Shown here: positions 8,384 through 18,703 of the stretch, one piece after another
How the letters are laid out: each line of letters starts with the position of its first letter
How positions within the stretch are numbered: the first letter of the stretch is position 1
From: Kosakonia quasisacchari
GTDB lineage: Bacteria > Pseudomonadota > Gammaproteobacteria > Enterobacterales > Enterobacteriaceae
DNA length: 64,000 bases
Direction of reading: 5' to 3'
Assembly (NCBI RefSeq): GCF_004331415.1
Contig: NZ_SJOP01000003.1
Span: 1 to 64,000 of the forward strand
Program-made: the position numbers and the translations under genes
The notes under the pieces: model-generated
Told to the model about the DNA's origin: nothing
The model's database searches: none
Seen by the model: only the letters and a program-made list of their open reading frames with translations

Positions 8384-11300
8384 GTGAGCAGCAAAGTTGA
8401 GCAACTGAAGCAGCAATTAAGCAAAAGAATTCTGGTTCTGGATGGGGGCATGGGCACCATGATCCAGAGCTATCGTCTGAGTGAGCAGGATTTTCGCGGT
8501 AAGCGTTTCGCCGACTGGCCCAGCGACCTTAAAGGAAACAACGATTTGCTGGTGCTCAGCAAGCCGGAGGTGATAAGCGCGATTCATGACGCCTATTTTG
8601 CAGCGGGCGCGGATATCATCGAAACCAATACCTTTAACTCAACGACTATCGCCATGGCGGATTACCAGATGGAATCCCTGTCGGCGGAAATCAACTTTGC
8701 CGCTGCCAAACTGGCGCGTGCCAGCGCCGACAAATGGACGGCGCACACGCCGGACAAACCGCGTTATGTCGCTGGGGTGCTTGGCCCGACTAACCGCACT
8801 GCCTCAATTTCACCGGACGTTAATGACCCCGCATTTCGCAATATCTCCTTCGATCAGTTGGTTAGTGCTTATCGTGAATCCACCAAAGCGCTGGTGGAAG
8901 GGGGATCAGACCTGATCCTGATTGAAACCGTGTTCGATACGCTTAACGCCAAAGCGGCAATTTTTGCGGTGAAAGCGGAGTTTGATGCGCTGGGCGTGGA
9001 TTTGCCGATCATGATTTCCGGCACCATTACTGATGCCTCCGGGCGTACGCTCTCCGGGCAGACCACCGAAGCGTTTTATAACTCCCTGCGGCACGCCGAT
9101 GCGCTCACCTTCGGCCTGAACTGCGCGCTGGGGCCGGATGAACTGCGCCAGTATGTGCAGGAACTTTCCCGTATCGCCGAATGTTATGTCACTGCGCACC
9201 CGAATGCCGGCTTGCCCAACGCCTTTGGTGAATATGATCTCGACGCCGACACCATGGCGGCGCAAATCCGCGAGTGGGCGCAGGCGGGCTTTCTGAATAT
9301 CGTTGGCGGTTGCTGCGGTACTACTCCAGAGCATATCGCCGCCATGAGCCGTGCAGTCGAAGGCTTGCCGCCGCGCCAGTTGCCAGATGTGCCCGTTGCT
9401 TGCCGCCTTGCGGGTCTGGAGCCGCTCAATATCGGTGACGACAGCCTGTTTGTGAACGTTGGCGAGCGTACCAACGTCACCGGTTCCGCCAAATTTAAAC
9501 GCCTGATTAAAGAAGAGAAGTACGCCGAAGCGCTGGATGTGGCGCGCCAGCAGGTTGAAAGCGGCGCGCAGATTATCGACATCAACATGGATGAAGGGAT
9601 GCTCGATGCTGAAGCGGCGATGGTGCGTTTCCTCAACCTGATTGCCGGTGAGCCGGATATTGCCCGCGTGCCTATCATGATCGACTCCTCAAAGTGGGAG
9701 GTGATCGAAAAAGGGCTGAAATGTATCCAGGGCAAAGGCATCGTTAACTCCATTTCGATGAAGGAGGGCGTTGAGCCGTTTATTCACCACGCGAAGCTGG
9801 TGCGTAGCTATGGCGCAGCCGTAGTGGTGATGGCCTTTGACGAAAACGGCCAGGCGGATACGCGCGCGCGGAAAATCGAAATCTGCCGTCGCGCCTATAA
9901 AATTCTCACCGAAGAGGTGGGTTTTCCGCCGGAAGACATTATCTTCGATCCGAACATCTTCGCCGTGGCAACCGGTATTGAAGAACACAACAACTATGCG
10001 CAGGACTTTATTGGTGCGTGTGAAGACATCAAACGCGAGTTGCCGCACGCGCTGATCTCCGGCGGTGTTTCCAACGTCTCGTTCTCGTTTCGCGGCAACG
10101 ACCCGGTACGTGAAGCGATCCACGCCGTGTTCCTTTATTACGCCATTCGTAACGGCATGGACATGGGCATCGTCAATGCTGGGCAACTGGCGATTTACGA
10201 TGATTTGCCTGCCGAGCTGCGCGACGGCGTTGAAGACGTGATCCTTAACCGCCGCGATGATGCGACCGAGCGCATGCTGGATCTGGCGGAAAAATATCGC
10301 GGCAGCAAAGCCGCCGATGAAGGGGCAAACGCGCAGCAGGCGGAGTGGCGCAGTTGGGATGTGAAAAAACGTCTCGAATATTCGCTGGTAAAAGGCATCA
10401 CCGAGTTTATTGAACTCGATACCGAAGAGGCGCGTCAGCAGGCCGCCCGCCCGATTGAAGTGATTGAAGGGCCGTTAATGGACGGTATGAACGTGGTGGG
10501 CGATCTGTTCGGCGAGGGCAAAATGTTCTTGCCGCAGGTGGTGAAATCCGCCCGCGTGATGAAACAAGCCGTGGCCTATCTGGAACCGTATATCGAAGCC
10601 AGCAAAGAGAAGGGCAGCAGCAACGGCAAAATGGTGATCGCCACCGTGAAAGGCGATGTCCACGACATCGGCAAAAACATCGTGGGCGTGGTACTGCAAT
10701 GTAACAACTACGAAATTATCGACCTCGGCGTGATGGTGCCCGCCGATAAGATCCTGAAAACCGCGCGCGAAGTGAATGCTGACTTGATTGGTCTTTCCGG
10801 GTTGATTACGCCGTCGCTCGACGAAATGGTCAACGTGGCGAAAGAGATGGAACGCCAGGGTTTCACCATTCCGCTGCTGATTGGCGGTGCGACCACGTCG
10901 AAAGCGCACACGGCGGTGAAAATCGAGCAGAACTACAGCGGGCCGACGGTGTATGTGCAAAACGCCTCGCGTACCGTGGGCGTGGTGTCAGCTCTGCTTT
11001 CGGATACGCAGCACGATGAGTTTGTGGCGCGCACTCGCAAAGAGTATGAAACCGTGCGTATCCAGCATGCACGTAAAAAACCGCGTACGCCGCCAGTGAC
11101 GTTGCAAGCGGCGCGAGAAAACGATCTCGCGTTTGACTGGGAACGTTATACTCCGCCAGCCGCGCACCGCCTGGGTGTGCAGGAAGTCATAGCCAGTATC
11201 GAGACGCTGCGTACCTACATCGACTGGACGCCATTCTTTATGACCTGGTCGCTGGCCGGGAAATATCCGCGCATCCTCGAAGATGAGGTTGTCGGTGAAG

Positions 11301-12070
11301 AGGCGAAACGCTTGTTTGCCGATGCTAACGAGATGCTTGATAAACTGAGCGCGGAAAAGCTGCTCAATCCGCGCGGCGTGGTCGGGCTTTTCCCGGCGAA
11401 CCGTGTTGGCGACGATGTGGAAATCTACCGCGACGAAACTCGTACGCAGGTGCTGGCGATGGGTTGCCATCTGCGCCAGCAAACGGAAAAAGTCGGTTTT
11501 GCCAACTACTGCCTGGCGGATTTCGTGGCACCCAAACAGAGCGGTAAAGCGGACTACATTGGCGCCTTCGCGGTGACCGGTGGGCTTGAAGAGGATGCGT
11601 TAGCTGAGGCGTACGACGCCGCGCACGATGATTACAATAAAATCATGGTTAAAGCGGTGGCCGACCGCCTGGCTGAAGCTTTTGCCGAATACCTGCATGA
11701 GCGGGTGCGCAAAGTCTACTGGGGCTATGCACCGAACGAAAACCTCAGCAACGACGAGTTGATCCGAGAGAATTATCAAGGCATTCGCCCGGCGCCGGGC
11801 TACCCGGCTTGCCCGGAACATACGGAAAAAGGCACCATCTGGCAGTTGCTGGACGTTGAAAAACATACCGGGATGAAACTGACCGAATCCTACGCGATGT
11901 GGCCAGGAGCATCGGTTTCCGGCTGGTATTTCAGCCACCCGGACAGTAAATACTTCGCGGTAGCGCAGATTCAGCGCGACCAGGTGGAAGATTACGCGCG
12001 GCGTAAAGGCATGTCGGTGGCGGAAGTTGAGCGCTGGCTGGCGTCTAATTTAGGTTACGACGCAGATTGA
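8384..12070 (+). CDS. metH: cobalamin-dependent methionine synthase
   Basis: MetH transfers a methyl group from methyltetrahydrofolate to homocysteine through methylcobalamin. The 1228 residues show the four modules in order: a homocysteine domain with the zinc cysteines in GLNCALG and GGCCGTTP, a pterin domain, a B12 domain with the DVHDIGKN motif whose His binds cobalt, and the C-terminal activation domain that binds SAM. I chose the GTG at 8384 because GGGAG sits 5 bases upstream and E. coli MetH begins at the equivalent V/MSSKVEQL. The TTG at 8369 would put that ribosome site inside the gene. A strong terminator follows. Confidence 0.97.
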   Translation: MSSKVEQLKQQLSKRILVLDGGMGTMIQSYRLSEQDFRGKRFADWPSDLKGNNDLLVLSKPEVISAIHDAYFAAGADIIETNTFNSTTIAMADYQMESLSAEINFAAAKLARASADKWTAHTPDKPRYVAGVLGPTNRTASISPDVNDPAFRNISFDQLVSAYRESTKALVEGGSDLILIETVFDTLNAKAAIFAVKAEFDALGVDLPIMISGTITDASGRTLSGQTTEAFYNSLRHADALTFGLNCALGPDELRQYVQELSRIAECYVTAHPNAGLPNAFGEYDLDADTMAAQIREWAQAGFLNIVGGCCGTTPEHIAAMSRAVEGLPPRQLPDVPVACRLAGLEPLNIGDDSLFVNVGERTNVTGSAKFKRLIKEEKYAEALDVARQQVESGAQIIDINMDEGMLDAEAAMVRFLNLIAGEPDIARVPIMIDSSKWEVIEKGLKCIQGKGIVNSISMKEGVEPFIHHAKLVRSYGAAVVVMAFDENGQADTRARKIEICRRAYKILTEEVGFPPEDIIFDPNIFAVATGIEEHNNYAQDFIGACEDIKRELPHALISGGVSNVSFSFRGNDPVREAIHAVFLYYAIRNGMDMGIVNAGQLAIYDDLPAELRDGVEDVILNRRDDATERMLDLAEKYRGSKAADEGANAQQAEWRSWDVKKRLEYSLVKGITEFIELDTEEARQQAARPIEVIEGPLMDGMNVVGDLFGEGKMFLPQVVKSARVMKQAVAYLEPYIEASKEKGSSNGKMVIATVKGDVHDIGKNIVGVVLQCNNYEIIDLGVMVPADKILKTAREVNADLIGLSGLITPSLDEMVNVAKEMERQGFTIPLLIGGATTSKAHTAVKIEQNYSGPTVYVQNASRTVGVVSALLSDTQHDEFVARTRKEYETVRIQHARKKPRTPPVTLQAARENDLAFDWERYTPPAAHRLGVQEVIASIETLRTYIDWTPFFMTWSLAGKYPRILEDEVVGEEAKRLFADANEMLDKLSAEKLLNPRGVVGLFPANRVGDDVEIYRDETRTQVLAMGCHLRQQTEKVGFANYCLADFVAPKQSGKADYIGAFAVTGGLEEDALAEAYDAAHDDYNKIMVKAVADRLAEAFAEYLHERVRKVYWGYAPNENLSNDELIRENYQGIRPAPGYPACPEHTEKGTIWQLLDVEKHTGMKLTESYAMWPGASVSGWYFSHPDSKYFAVAQIQRDQVEDYARRKGMSVAEVERWLASNLGYDAD

Positions 12071-12076
12071 TACCAG

Positions 12077-12105
12077 TAGGGCATTTTTTAAATGCCCTAT
12101 TTTTT
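12077..12105 (+). terminator. metH terminator
   Basis: A 10-bp stem (TAGGGCATTT / AAATGCCCTA) with a 3-base loop is followed by TTTTTT. Confidence 0.9.
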
Positions 12106-12117
12106 CGCTATTTCATT

Positions 12118-12136
12118 TTCACGAAACTATCGTGAA
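12118..12136. promoter_or_regulatory. inverted repeat upstream of the unknown two-gene unit
   Basis: TTCACGA and TCGTGAA form a perfect 7-bp inverted repeat around 5 bases. It lies in an AT-rich stretch about 160 bases before the gene at 12299 and looks like an operator, but no regulator can be named. Confidence 0.4.
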
Positions 12137-12298
12137 GCAAACATAATACAGATTGAAACTCAGAACATTCTTAAAAGTGGATATTTTCTTAGACCCATCT
12201 TCCTCTTCATGCGTATGATGGAGACGGACTACACGGCAAGATTGCTTACTCTTTTGCAGTTCATTTAATTGTCATAAATTTAACTTAGGTATTATAAA

Positions 12299-13108
12299 AT
12301 GGATATTTATGATATAAGAAAAAGAAATCTATTGCCGAAGGATTACGAGAATATCCTGGCCCCAGATATCGCGAAAAATATTATTAAAAAAGAATACTTC
12401 ATCGAGAATAGCCCGAATAATATTCTAGGCAGCATCGATGGTTACACGATTAAGCGGCATCACGGTTTTAAATATGGCTTACCGCATGATCCGCTAGGTC
12501 ATCAAAAAGAAAAATATATTGATAGCCTGGTGGATAAAGGCGTAGTGGTGGTCGTTCGCCCGAACGTCAGCACGCGTAACCGCTTCTATTACCCGTTCTT
12601 TATCGCGGAAAACGCCGAACTGTTTTGTGTGCAATGCTTGTCGTTTAACGCGGTGTTTATCAGAACCATTTTGAACGGTTTTAAAGACAGTGTGGCAATG
12701 CATGGTCGACCTGCCCCGACCCGAAGTACCTTTGTGCCGGTGACGCCAGAGTTTGGTCCAGGCTACTGGAAAACCAGCGAAACAGACTTTCACGGCGTCA
12801 AAAATACCGCGGTAATGATGCTCAACCGGGCGACAAGTATGGGCGATCAAGGGCGCGTATTTGGCTCCGAAGGTAAAGATTATATGAACACCTCGCGAGA
12901 CAAAATTCAGCTATGGACACCAATACCGGAAAGCGTCTCGTCTGATACCCGAGAAATCCTCTATAATCGCTCGGTGATCCGGCGTTATGGTGAAAAGCGT
13001 ACCGTTTATCAGAAATACCTTGAGGGTGATGATGCCTGGACGCAATCGGGGAAATCATGGCAATGGATTCCAGGCGTAAGGGATGAGGATTATGAATTTA
13101 AGAAATAA
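12299..13108 (+). CDS. uncharacterised protein, first gene of an AT-rich pair
   Basis: I do not recognise this 269-residue protein. It has no signal peptide or membrane helix and looks soluble. The first 60 residues are rich in Asn, Lys and Ile, and their codons are AT-rich, unlike metH and yjbB. The middle contains a hydrophobic stretch (VVVVVRP near 83, then FAVF-type residues). The C-terminal third is polar and rich in Trp, Tyr and Arg. The ATG follows a TTAGGT site at a distance of about 9 bases. It overlaps the start of a small membrane protein, so the two are probably co-translated. An effector and immunity pair is possible but is speculation. E. coli has no counterpart at this locus. 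Confidence 0.6.
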   Translation: MDIYDIRKRNLLPKDYENILAPDIAKNIIKKEYFIENSPNNILGSIDGYTIKRHHGFKYGLPHDPLGHQKEKYIDSLVDKGVVVVVRPNVSTRNRFYYPFFIAENAELFCVQCLSFNAVFIRTILNGFKDSVAMHGRPAPTRSTFVPVTPEFGPGYWKTSETDFHGVKNTAVMMLNRATSMGDQGRVFGSEGKDYMNTSRDKIQLWTPIPESVSSDTREILYNRSVIRRYGEKRTVYQKYLEGDDAWTQSGKSWQWIPGVRDEDYEFKK

Positions 13109-13559
13109 GATATTTGCTTTTTGGGGTATTATGGATGTGCTGGCACTGACCAGTTATTTATTTTTTTCGCTGCAAGGCGGTAACGTTCCTTTTTATTCCG
13201 ATATTAGCGGTTTTTATACCAATTACTCACAACTCGGTGTGAGTGGATTGATGGGCGTAATTATCCAGGCGATGTTCTTTATTAATATCGCGCTGATTAT
13301 CTCGCTGGTTTTTTCTGCCTGGTCTTTTTTCGTAAAAAAAGACATCCATACTATTTTCTTTATCGTGCAGGAAATAGCCCGCGTGCTGTCGTTAAAATGC
13401 TCAGTGGCGCTGATTCCATTGTTTATGCATTTTGCCGGTTTTACCGTTGCGTGGGGGGCCGTTTTACTGTTTATCGTCTCGGAAGCACTTAAAATTGCGT
13501 CGGTCGTGTGGGCTAAACGCCAGGGCAATCCGCAAACGGCACCTGTCGTCTCTCGCTAA
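13092..13559 (+). CDS. uncharacterised small membrane protein, second gene of the pair
   Basis: The 155-residue product has about four hydrophobic segments, at roughly residues 8-24, 50-76, 87-110 and 115-138, with a basic N-terminus (MNLRNK). It is likely an inner-membrane protein. I chose 13092 because AAGGG lies 9 bases upstream; the ATG at 13083 has no spacing from it. The gene begins inside the end of 12299-13108, which suggests translational coupling. I recognise no family. Size and topology resemble four-helix immunity proteins of colicin type, but no sequence motif supports that. Confidence 0.6.
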   Translation: MNLRNKIFAFWGIMDVLALTSYLFFSLQGGNVPFYSDISGFYTNYSQLGVSGLMGVIIQAMFFINIALIISLVFSAWSFFVKKDIHTIFFIVQEIARVLSLKCSVALIPLFMHFAGFTVAWGAVLLFIVSEALKIASVVWAKRQGNPQTAPVVSR

Positions 13560-13576
13560 CCGATAAACCCTCGCTT

Positions 13577-13594
13577 CTGTCACATAACTGTCAT
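13577..13594 (+). promoter_or_regulatory. PhoB box upstream of yjbB
   Basis: CTGTCACATAACTGTCAT has two CTGTCAY repeats 11 bases apart, close to the consensus Pho box. A TACAAC hexamer at 13602-13607 could be the -10 element. This points to induction of yjbB by phosphate starvation, which is an inference. Confidence 0.65.
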
Positions 13595-13730
13595 TTTTCT
13601 TTACAACTCTCAGGGGGCTTAACCAGCACCCTGCGCTTTTCTTCGCATTGACGCCTTATACTTACTTCATAATGTTGACGTTATCTTTCCGGTAACGAGC
13701 AATGCATAACGATAAGGAGAACCTGATTCT

Positions 13731-15362
13731 GTGCTGACTTTGCTTCATCTGCTTTCTGCCGTGGCTCTGCTGGTGTGGGGCACACATATTGTGCGTACGG
13801 GTGTGATGCGTGTTTTTGGCGCACGTTTACGTACCGTTCTTAGCCGTAGCGTCGAAAGGAAACCGCTCGCCTTCTGCGCGGGTATCGGCGTTACTGCGCT
13901 GGTGCAGAGCAGTAACGCCACCACCATGCTGGTGGCCTCGTTTGTCGCCCAGGATTTAGTGGCGCTCACTCCTGCGTTGGTGATTGTGCTGGGCGCAGAT
14001 GTTGGGACAGCGCTGATGGCGCGCATTCTGACGTTCGATCTTTCCTGGCTATCGCCGCTGCTGATTTTTCTTGGCGTCATTTTCTTCCTCGGGCGTAAAC
14101 AAACGCGCGAAGGCCAGCTTGGGCGTGTCAGCATCGGTCTTGGGTTGATTCTTCTGGCGCTGGAGTTGATTGTGCAGGCGGTTACGCCGATCACTCAGGC
14201 CAATGGTGTGCAGGTGATTTTCGCCTCGCTGACCGGCGATATTATGCTCGATGCGCTGATTGGCGCGGTGTTCGCCATTATCAGTTACTCCAGTCTGGCG
14301 GCGGTGCTGCTGACGGCGACGCTGGTTACGGCAGGGATTATCTCTTTCCCGGTTGCGCTGTGTCTGGTGATTGGTGCCAACCTCGGTTCCGGCCTGCTGG
14401 CGATGCTCAATAACAGTGCCGCTAATGCTGCCGCCCGGCGCGTGGCGCTTGGCAGTTTGCTGTTCAAGCTGGTGGGCAGCCTGATCATTCTGCCGTTTGT
14501 GCATGTGCTTGCCACATCAATGCAGAAACTTCCCTTGCCGGAAGCGGAACTGGTTATCTATTTCCATGTGTTTTACAACCTGATCCGTTGCCTGGCGATG
14601 GTGCCGTTTGCTGGGCCAATGGCGAAGTTTTGCAAGCGGATCATTCGTGAAGAACCAGAGCTGGATACGCGCCTGAAGCCAAAGCATCTCGACAGTTCCG
14701 CGCTGGATACGCCAACGCTGGCGTTGGCCAATGCTGCGCGGGAAACTTTGCGCATGGGCGATGCGATGGAGCTGATGCTTGAAGGGCTGCATAAAGTGAT
14801 GCACGGCCAGCCCCGTCAGGAGAAAGAACTGCGCAAACAGGCCGAGGACATTAATGTGCTGTACACGGCAATTAAGCTCTATCTGGCGCGTATGCCGAAA
14901 GATGAGCTGGCGGAAGAGGAGTCGAAACGCTGGGCGGAAATTATCGAGATGTCGCTGAACCTTGAGCAGGCTTCCGATATTGTCGAGCGCATGGGGAGCG
15001 AAATTGCCGACAAATCTCTGGCGGCACGGCGCGCTTTCTCTGTTGAAGGCCTGCAAGAACTCGATGCTCTTCATGAACGGCTGGTGGGCAATCTTAAGCT
15101 GGCGATGTCGGTATTTTTCTCCAGCGACATTACCAGCGCCCGGCGTTTACGCCGCAGCAAGCACCGCTTCCGCATTATGAACCGCCGTTATTCTCATGCG
15201 CACGTTGACCGCCTGCATCAACAAAACGTGCAAAGCATTGAAACCAGCTCGCTGCACCTTGGTTTGCTGGGCGACATGAAGCGTCTTAACTCCTTGTTCT
15301 GCTCGGTGGCTTACAGCGTGCTGGAACAGCCGGATGAAGACGACGAGCGCGACGATGCTTAA
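13731..15362 (+). CDS. yjbB: Na+/phosphate cotransporter family protein YjbB
   Basis: YjbB belongs to the NptA/PhoU-fusion family. E. coli YjbB has been linked to phosphate export. The 543 residues equal the E. coli length. The N-terminal half has two internal repeats with the QSSNATT motif (about residue 63) and a matching later segment around SYSSLAA. A PhoU-like helical domain fills residues 330-540. The start is GTG, 11 bases after AAGGAG, as judged from alignment with the E. coli N-terminus. A Pho box lies upstream. pepE, which follows yjbB in E. coli, is absent. Confidence 0.94.
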   Translation: MLTLLHLLSAVALLVWGTHIVRTGVMRVFGARLRTVLSRSVERKPLAFCAGIGVTALVQSSNATTMLVASFVAQDLVALTPALVIVLGADVGTALMARILTFDLSWLSPLLIFLGVIFFLGRKQTREGQLGRVSIGLGLILLALELIVQAVTPITQANGVQVIFASLTGDIMLDALIGAVFAIISYSSLAAVLLTATLVTAGIISFPVALCLVIGANLGSGLLAMLNNSAANAAARRVALGSLLFKLVGSLIILPFVHVLATSMQKLPLPEAELVIYFHVFYNLIRCLAMVPFAGPMAKFCKRIIREEPELDTRLKPKHLDSSALDTPTLALANAARETLRMGDAMELMLEGLHKVMHGQPRQEKELRKQAEDINVLYTAIKLYLARMPKDELAEEESKRWAEIIEMSLNLEQASDIVERMGSEIADKSLAARRAFSVEGLQELDALHERLVGNLKLAMSVFFSSDITSARRLRRSKHRFRIMNRRYSHAHVDRLHQQNVQSIETSSLHLGLLGDMKRLNSLFCSVAYSVLEQPDEDDERDDA

Positions 15363-15366
15363 CCCG

Positions 15367-15388
15367 TACCGTGCCTGCGGGCACGGTA
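15367..15388 (+). terminator. hairpin after yjbB
   Basis: TACCGTGCC and GGCACGGTA form a 9-bp stem with a TGCG loop. The T-run is weak (GCTAAAAT follows), so this may be only a partial terminator or an mRNA 3' end. Confidence 0.55.
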
Positions 15389-15498
15389 GCTAAAATCCCA
15401 CTTTTACTGCGTAAATGCACAAATTCGATTTGGCATGGCTAAAATCCGGTTTTATCTCCCGGCGAAGCCAGTTATATTCCGCTTTTACAGGAGAATTT

Positions 15499-16362
15499 AT
15501 GCTGCCAACCCAATCAACACGTTTAAACAAATACATCAGCGAAAGCGGGATTTGCTCACGCCGTGAGGCCGACCGTTACATTGAGCAAGGCAATGTCTTT
15601 ATCAACGGCAAGCGCGCCGGGATCGGCGATCAGGTGGTTGCCGGAGACGTTGTGAAAGTGAACGGTCAACTTATCGAGCCGAGAGACGACGAAGATTTGG
15701 TGTTTATTGCGTTGAATAAACCCGTTGGCATTGTCAGTACCACTGAAGATGGCGAAAAAGACAATATCGTTGATTTCGTTAATCACAGCAGCCGTATCTT
15801 CCCCATTGGCCGTCTGGACAAAGATTCACAGGGGCTGATTTTTCTCACTAACCACGGCGATTTAGTCAATAAAATCCTGCGTGCTGGTAACGATCACGAG
15901 AAAGAGTATCTGGTGACCGTCAATAAGCCCGTCACCGACGAATTCGTGCAGGGTATGAGCGCGGGCGTGCCAATCCTCGGCACCAAAACCAAAAAGTGCA
16001 AGGTAAAAAAAGAAGCGCCGTTTACTTTTCGCATCACGCTCGTTCAGGGACTGAACCGCCAAATTCGCCGCATGTGCGAACACTTTGGTTATGAAGTCAC
16101 CAAACTTGAGCGTACGCGCATTATGAACGTCAGTCTCACTGGCTTGCCGCCAGGGGAGTGGCGTGATCTGACGGATGACGAGCTGATCGCGCTGTTTAAG
16201 CTGATTGAGAACTCATCGTCGGAAGCGAAGCCGAAAGCAAAAGCGAAACCGCAGGCGGCGAAAAAGCCCGCAGTAAAAGTGGCGAAGCCCGAAGAGAAAG
16301 GCCGGGCAAACACGGCGGGGAAACGATTTACCCAGCCGGGCAGGAAAAAGAAAGGGCGCTAA
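15499..16362 (+). CDS. rluF: 23S rRNA/tRNA pseudouridine synthase RluF
   Basis: RluF converts U2604 of 23S rRNA, and U35 of tRNA-Tyr, to pseudouridine. The protein has 287 residues from the ATG at 15499, which follows ACAGGAGA; the frame extends further upstream without a ribosome site. An S4-like RNA-binding domain (about residues 8-55) precedes the RsuA/RluB-type catalytic domain with the [10 protein letters not shown] motif, whose Asp is the nucleophile. The C-terminal tail is rich in Lys, Ala and Pro, as in the E. coli protein. Its stop abuts the end of convergent yjbD. Confidence 0.95.
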   Translation: MLPTQSTRLNKYISESGICSRREADRYIEQGNVFINGKRAGIGDQVVAGDVVKVNGQLIEPRDDEDLVFIALNKPVGIVSTTEDGEKDNIVDFVNHSSRIFPIGRLDKDSQGLIFLTNHGDLVNKILRAGNDHEKEYLVTVNKPVTDEFVQGMSAGVPILGTKTKKCKVKKEAPFTFRITLVQGLNRQIRRMCEHFGYEVTKLERTRIMNVSLTGLPPGEWRDLTDDELIALFKLIENSSSEAKPKAKAKPQAAKKPAVKVAKPEEKGRANTAGKRFTQPGRKKKGR

Positions 16363-16635
16363 CTAGCGCCTGCCGCGCGTTGAGGTGGTGGCCGACCAGG
16401 AAAACGTGGCGTTCTCATCCGGTTTATAAGCCTGCTGTTTCTTCATCTGGCGGGCTTTCTTCGCTGTAGCTTCGCGCTGCGCCATCAGTTTATCGATGTA
16501 CTCCTTCTTCACATGATTAGCTTCAGCGTTGCTGAGCGGGCGTCCATGCGCGATACGGGCGCGATCCAGCAGCGTTTTCAACTCCCGCTGTTCACTCTCC
16601 GTCATCTCTTTTTGCGTCAGTCTGGTCAGTGCCAT
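16363..16635 (-). CDS. yjbD: YjbD family protein (DUF3811)
   Basis: The 90-residue protein matches E. coli YjbD, with the MALTRLTQKEMTESEQ start and a basic, glutamine-rich C-terminal half ending in TRGRR. Its function is unknown. It is predicted soluble and mostly helical. It is convergent with rluF, the two stop codons being adjacent, as in E. coli. The ATG follows an AAGGAGAACG ribosome site. Confidence 0.9.
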   Translation of the reverse strand: MALTRLTQKEMTESEQRELKTLLDRARIAHGRPLSNAEANHVKKEYIDKLMAQREATAKKARQMKKQQAYKPDENATFSWSATTSTRGRR

Positions 16636-16813
16636 AAAGCGTTCTCCTTGGGAAGTGCATCGAGTCTACGCGATGTAAGGGGGGATGTCTGCGTGGTCGT
16701 GCATAAACCCCGGAAGGTGCTTCGCAGATTTGTTTTTTGGCGGGAGACTTTTCGGTACTGCCCTGTAGGGTGATGCACTTACGGTAAGAGGTTTAAGTCG
16801 GTAAAAACGACGA

Positions 16814-16868
16814 ATGTTTCCATCTTGTCAACATTACCAACAGCAGTTATGATGTTTCCATAATGGAA
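16814..16868 (+). promoter_or_regulatory. probable HigA operator region
   Basis: ATGTTTCCAT occurs at 16814-16823 and in nearly the same form at 16852-16861. The second copy is part of a perfect palindrome, TTCCAT-A-ATGGAA (16856-16868), which ends 14 bases before the toxin start. Antitoxin autorepression through these sites is inferred. The 180 bases before it, back to yjbD, show no gene. Confidence 0.6.
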
Positions 16869-16882
16869 CGTGTGAGGGAGCG

Positions 16883-17194
16883 ATGCACGTTATATCAAGG
16901 AGGCCGTTCGATAACGCGGCTAAAGATTTTCCAAACCATACGCTGGCGCTGGACGCGGTTTACAAAATCCTGAAAAACACTGTTTACAAGAATCCAGACG
17001 AGTTGCGAGAAGAGTTCCCAAGCCTGGATAAGATGAAATACAGGGATAAATGGTGGGTCATCAATGTCGGTGGCAACCATTTGCGAGTGCTGTTTTTCGC
17101 AGATTTTGAATCAGCAAAGATATTTGTCAAACATATTGTGACCCATGCTGAATACGGCAAGTTGATAAGACATTACCGGGAGACCAAAGAATGA
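16883..17194 (+). CDS. higB: HigB-type toxin (mRNA interferase)
   Basis: The 103-residue product fits the HigB toxin family (RelE fold), which cleaves mRNA on the ribosome. Typical features are the basic N-terminus, the central KWWVINVGGNHLRVLFF strands, and the VKHIVTHAEYGKL segment, where family members carry catalytic His and Tyr residues. Length matches E. coli YgjN (104). Toxin-before-antitoxin order is the HigBA hallmark. It overlaps higA by 4 bases (ATGA). An AGGGAGCG ribosome site precedes the ATG. It is not part of the E. coli arrangement here, so it is likely an acquired module. Confidence 0.85.
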   Translation: MHVISRRPFDNAAKDFPNHTLALDAVYKILKNTVYKNPDELREEFPSLDKMKYRDKWWVINVGGNHLRVLFFADFESAKIFVKHIVTHAEYGKLIRHYRETKE

Positions 17195-17625
17195 TTGAGG
17201 ATGCGATCAAGGCCGCTGACGAGCTGGTGAAACTGGTGCCTTTTTTGGGAAATCACCCCGGCAAAGAGGATTATGAGCAGGCGCTGGAGATGGTTGAACG
17301 GTTGCTCACACATGCGCCGGAAAGCTCACTGGTCGCGCTGCTTACCGCAAAGATAGAGCACTATGAAAATAACGACCCGGAACTGGCGGCGTTTAACGCG
17401 CGTATCGCTGCACTGCCACGCGGCGTTGCCGCCTTACGTGTTTTGATGGATCAGCACGGGTTAAATCAGTCCTCGTTTCGTGATGAAATCGGCCAGCGTT
17501 CCCTGGTAAGCCGCATCCTTAATGGCGAGCGCAACCTGACTGTCGACCATATCAGGGCGCTGGCGAAACGCTTTAATGTATCGACCGACGTGTTTATTGA
17601 GCCAGTCCATCACATCGCGGGTTGA
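17191..17625 (+). CDS. higA: HigA-type antitoxin with helix-turn-helix
   Basis: The 144-residue protein resembles E. coli HigA (YgjM, 138). An N-terminal helical part of about 75 residues is followed by a Cro/C1-type helix-turn-helix (about residues 92-130, including LNQSSFRDEIGQRSLVSRIL). It should neutralise the upstream HigB and repress the operon through the palindromes at 16814-16868. Start and stop overlap the toxin as ATGA, so translation is coupled. The frame is intact. Confidence 0.85.
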   Translation: MIEDAIKAADELVKLVPFLGNHPGKEDYEQALEMVERLLTHAPESSLVALLTAKIEHYENNDPELAAFNARIAALPRGVAALRVLMDQHGLNQSSFRDEIGQRSLVSRILNGERNLTVDHIRALAKRFNVSTDVFIEPVHHIAG

Positions 17626-17661
17626 GTGAAATGGCTGCGATGACAGCCATTTCTTGCAAGG

Positions 17662-18603
17662 TTAACCCTCTTTCACCGCTTCCGTTTTGCGCCCGTCGAT
17701 CGGTTTGCCCGACCAGTAGCCCGCCAGCAGTGAACCGGAAAGGTTGTGCCATACGGAGAACAGCGCACCAGGCAGCGCGGCGAGCGGCGAGAAGTAGATT
17801 TTGCCTAATGCCGCAGCAAGGCCGGAGTTCTGCATGCCCACCTCAATGGCCAGCGTTCGGCAGGTCGATTCATCAAAGCCGAACAGACGCCCACCCCAGT
17901 AACCGCCGAGCAGACCAATGCTGTTATGCAGGATCACCGCGACAATCACTACCAGGCCAACAGAAGCGATATAGTTCGCAGAACCCGCGACCACCGCGCT
18001 AATGATTGCCAGGATGCAGACCATGGAAAATGCCGGCAAATATGGCTCCAGCGCGTTAACCACGCGCGGGAACAGGTGATGCACTATTAGCCCTAACGCA
18101 ATCGGGATCACTACTATTTGCAGGATGCTCAACAGCATGCCCATTACATCTACCTGAATATGCGCATCGACATACAGACGCGTCAGCAGCGGCGTGGCGA
18201 CAACGCCCACCAGCGTCGAAACCGAGGAGATGGTGACGGACAGCGCGACATCGCCTTTTGCCAGATAAATCATCACGTTTGATGCCGTTCCGCTGGCTAC
18301 ACTTCCCACCAGCACCATGCCAGCAGAGAGATCCGGCGGCATCTTAAAAATCAGCGCCAGTAGCCATGCCGCCAGCGGCATCACCAGATAGTGCAGGAAA
18401 ATGCCGGCGGCAACCGGAGCCGGGCGCGACAGGACGCGTTTGAAGTCATCAATTTTTAGGTGCACGCCCATGCCAAACATAATCAGCATCAACAGCGTGG
18501 TCACCCACGGGCCAATGGCGATAAACGTTGGCGGGAAATAATACGCGAGTACCGAGAGCAGCAGCGCCCATAACGGGAACAGCCGCGTGAAAGTTGCGAG
18601 CAT
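17662..18603 (-). CDS. panS: PanS-type ketopantoate/pantoate transporter
   Basis: The 313-residue protein is a bile acid:sodium symporter family member (BASS) with about nine or ten hydrophobic helices. It matches what I know of PanS, which imports ketopantoate, pantoate or pantothenate for CoA synthesis in Salmonella. Family motifs are [19 protein letters not shown] near residue 100 and [13 protein letters not shown] near residue 258. The ATG is preceded by AAGGAATCC. It is a single gene with divergent neighbours. The specific substrate is inferred from the Salmonella homologue. Confidence 0.8.
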   Translation of the reverse strand: MLATFTRLFPLWALLLSVLAYYFPPTFIAIGPWVTTLLMLIMFGMGVHLKIDDFKRVLSRPAPVAAGIFLHYLVMPLAAWLLALIFKMPPDLSAGMVLVGSVASGTASNVMIYLAKGDVALSVTISSVSTLVGVVATPLLTRLYVDAHIQVDVMGMLLSILQIVVIPIALGLIVHHLFPRVVNALEPYLPAFSMVCILAIISAVVAGSANYIASVGLVVIVAVILHNSIGLLGGYWGGRLFGFDESTCRTLAIEVGMQNSGLAAALGKIYFSPLAALPGALFSVWHNLSGSLLAGYWSGKPIDGRKTEAVKEG

Positions 18604-18703
18604 GTGGGGATTCCTTGCGATTGTTGTGTTGTGTTTTTATTACCCTTCATTCTGCAGGTTACAGTTGGGCGGGCTGCGCCGTTTATCCGAGCAAATAGGC
18701 GGA

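Noticed and set aside
16636..16773. ORF of 86 codons before higB
   Set aside because: It runs antisense into yjbD and has no start support.
17622..18002. ORF of 126 codons opposite panS
   Set aside because: It is the antisense shadow of panS; composition shows no coding pattern in this frame.
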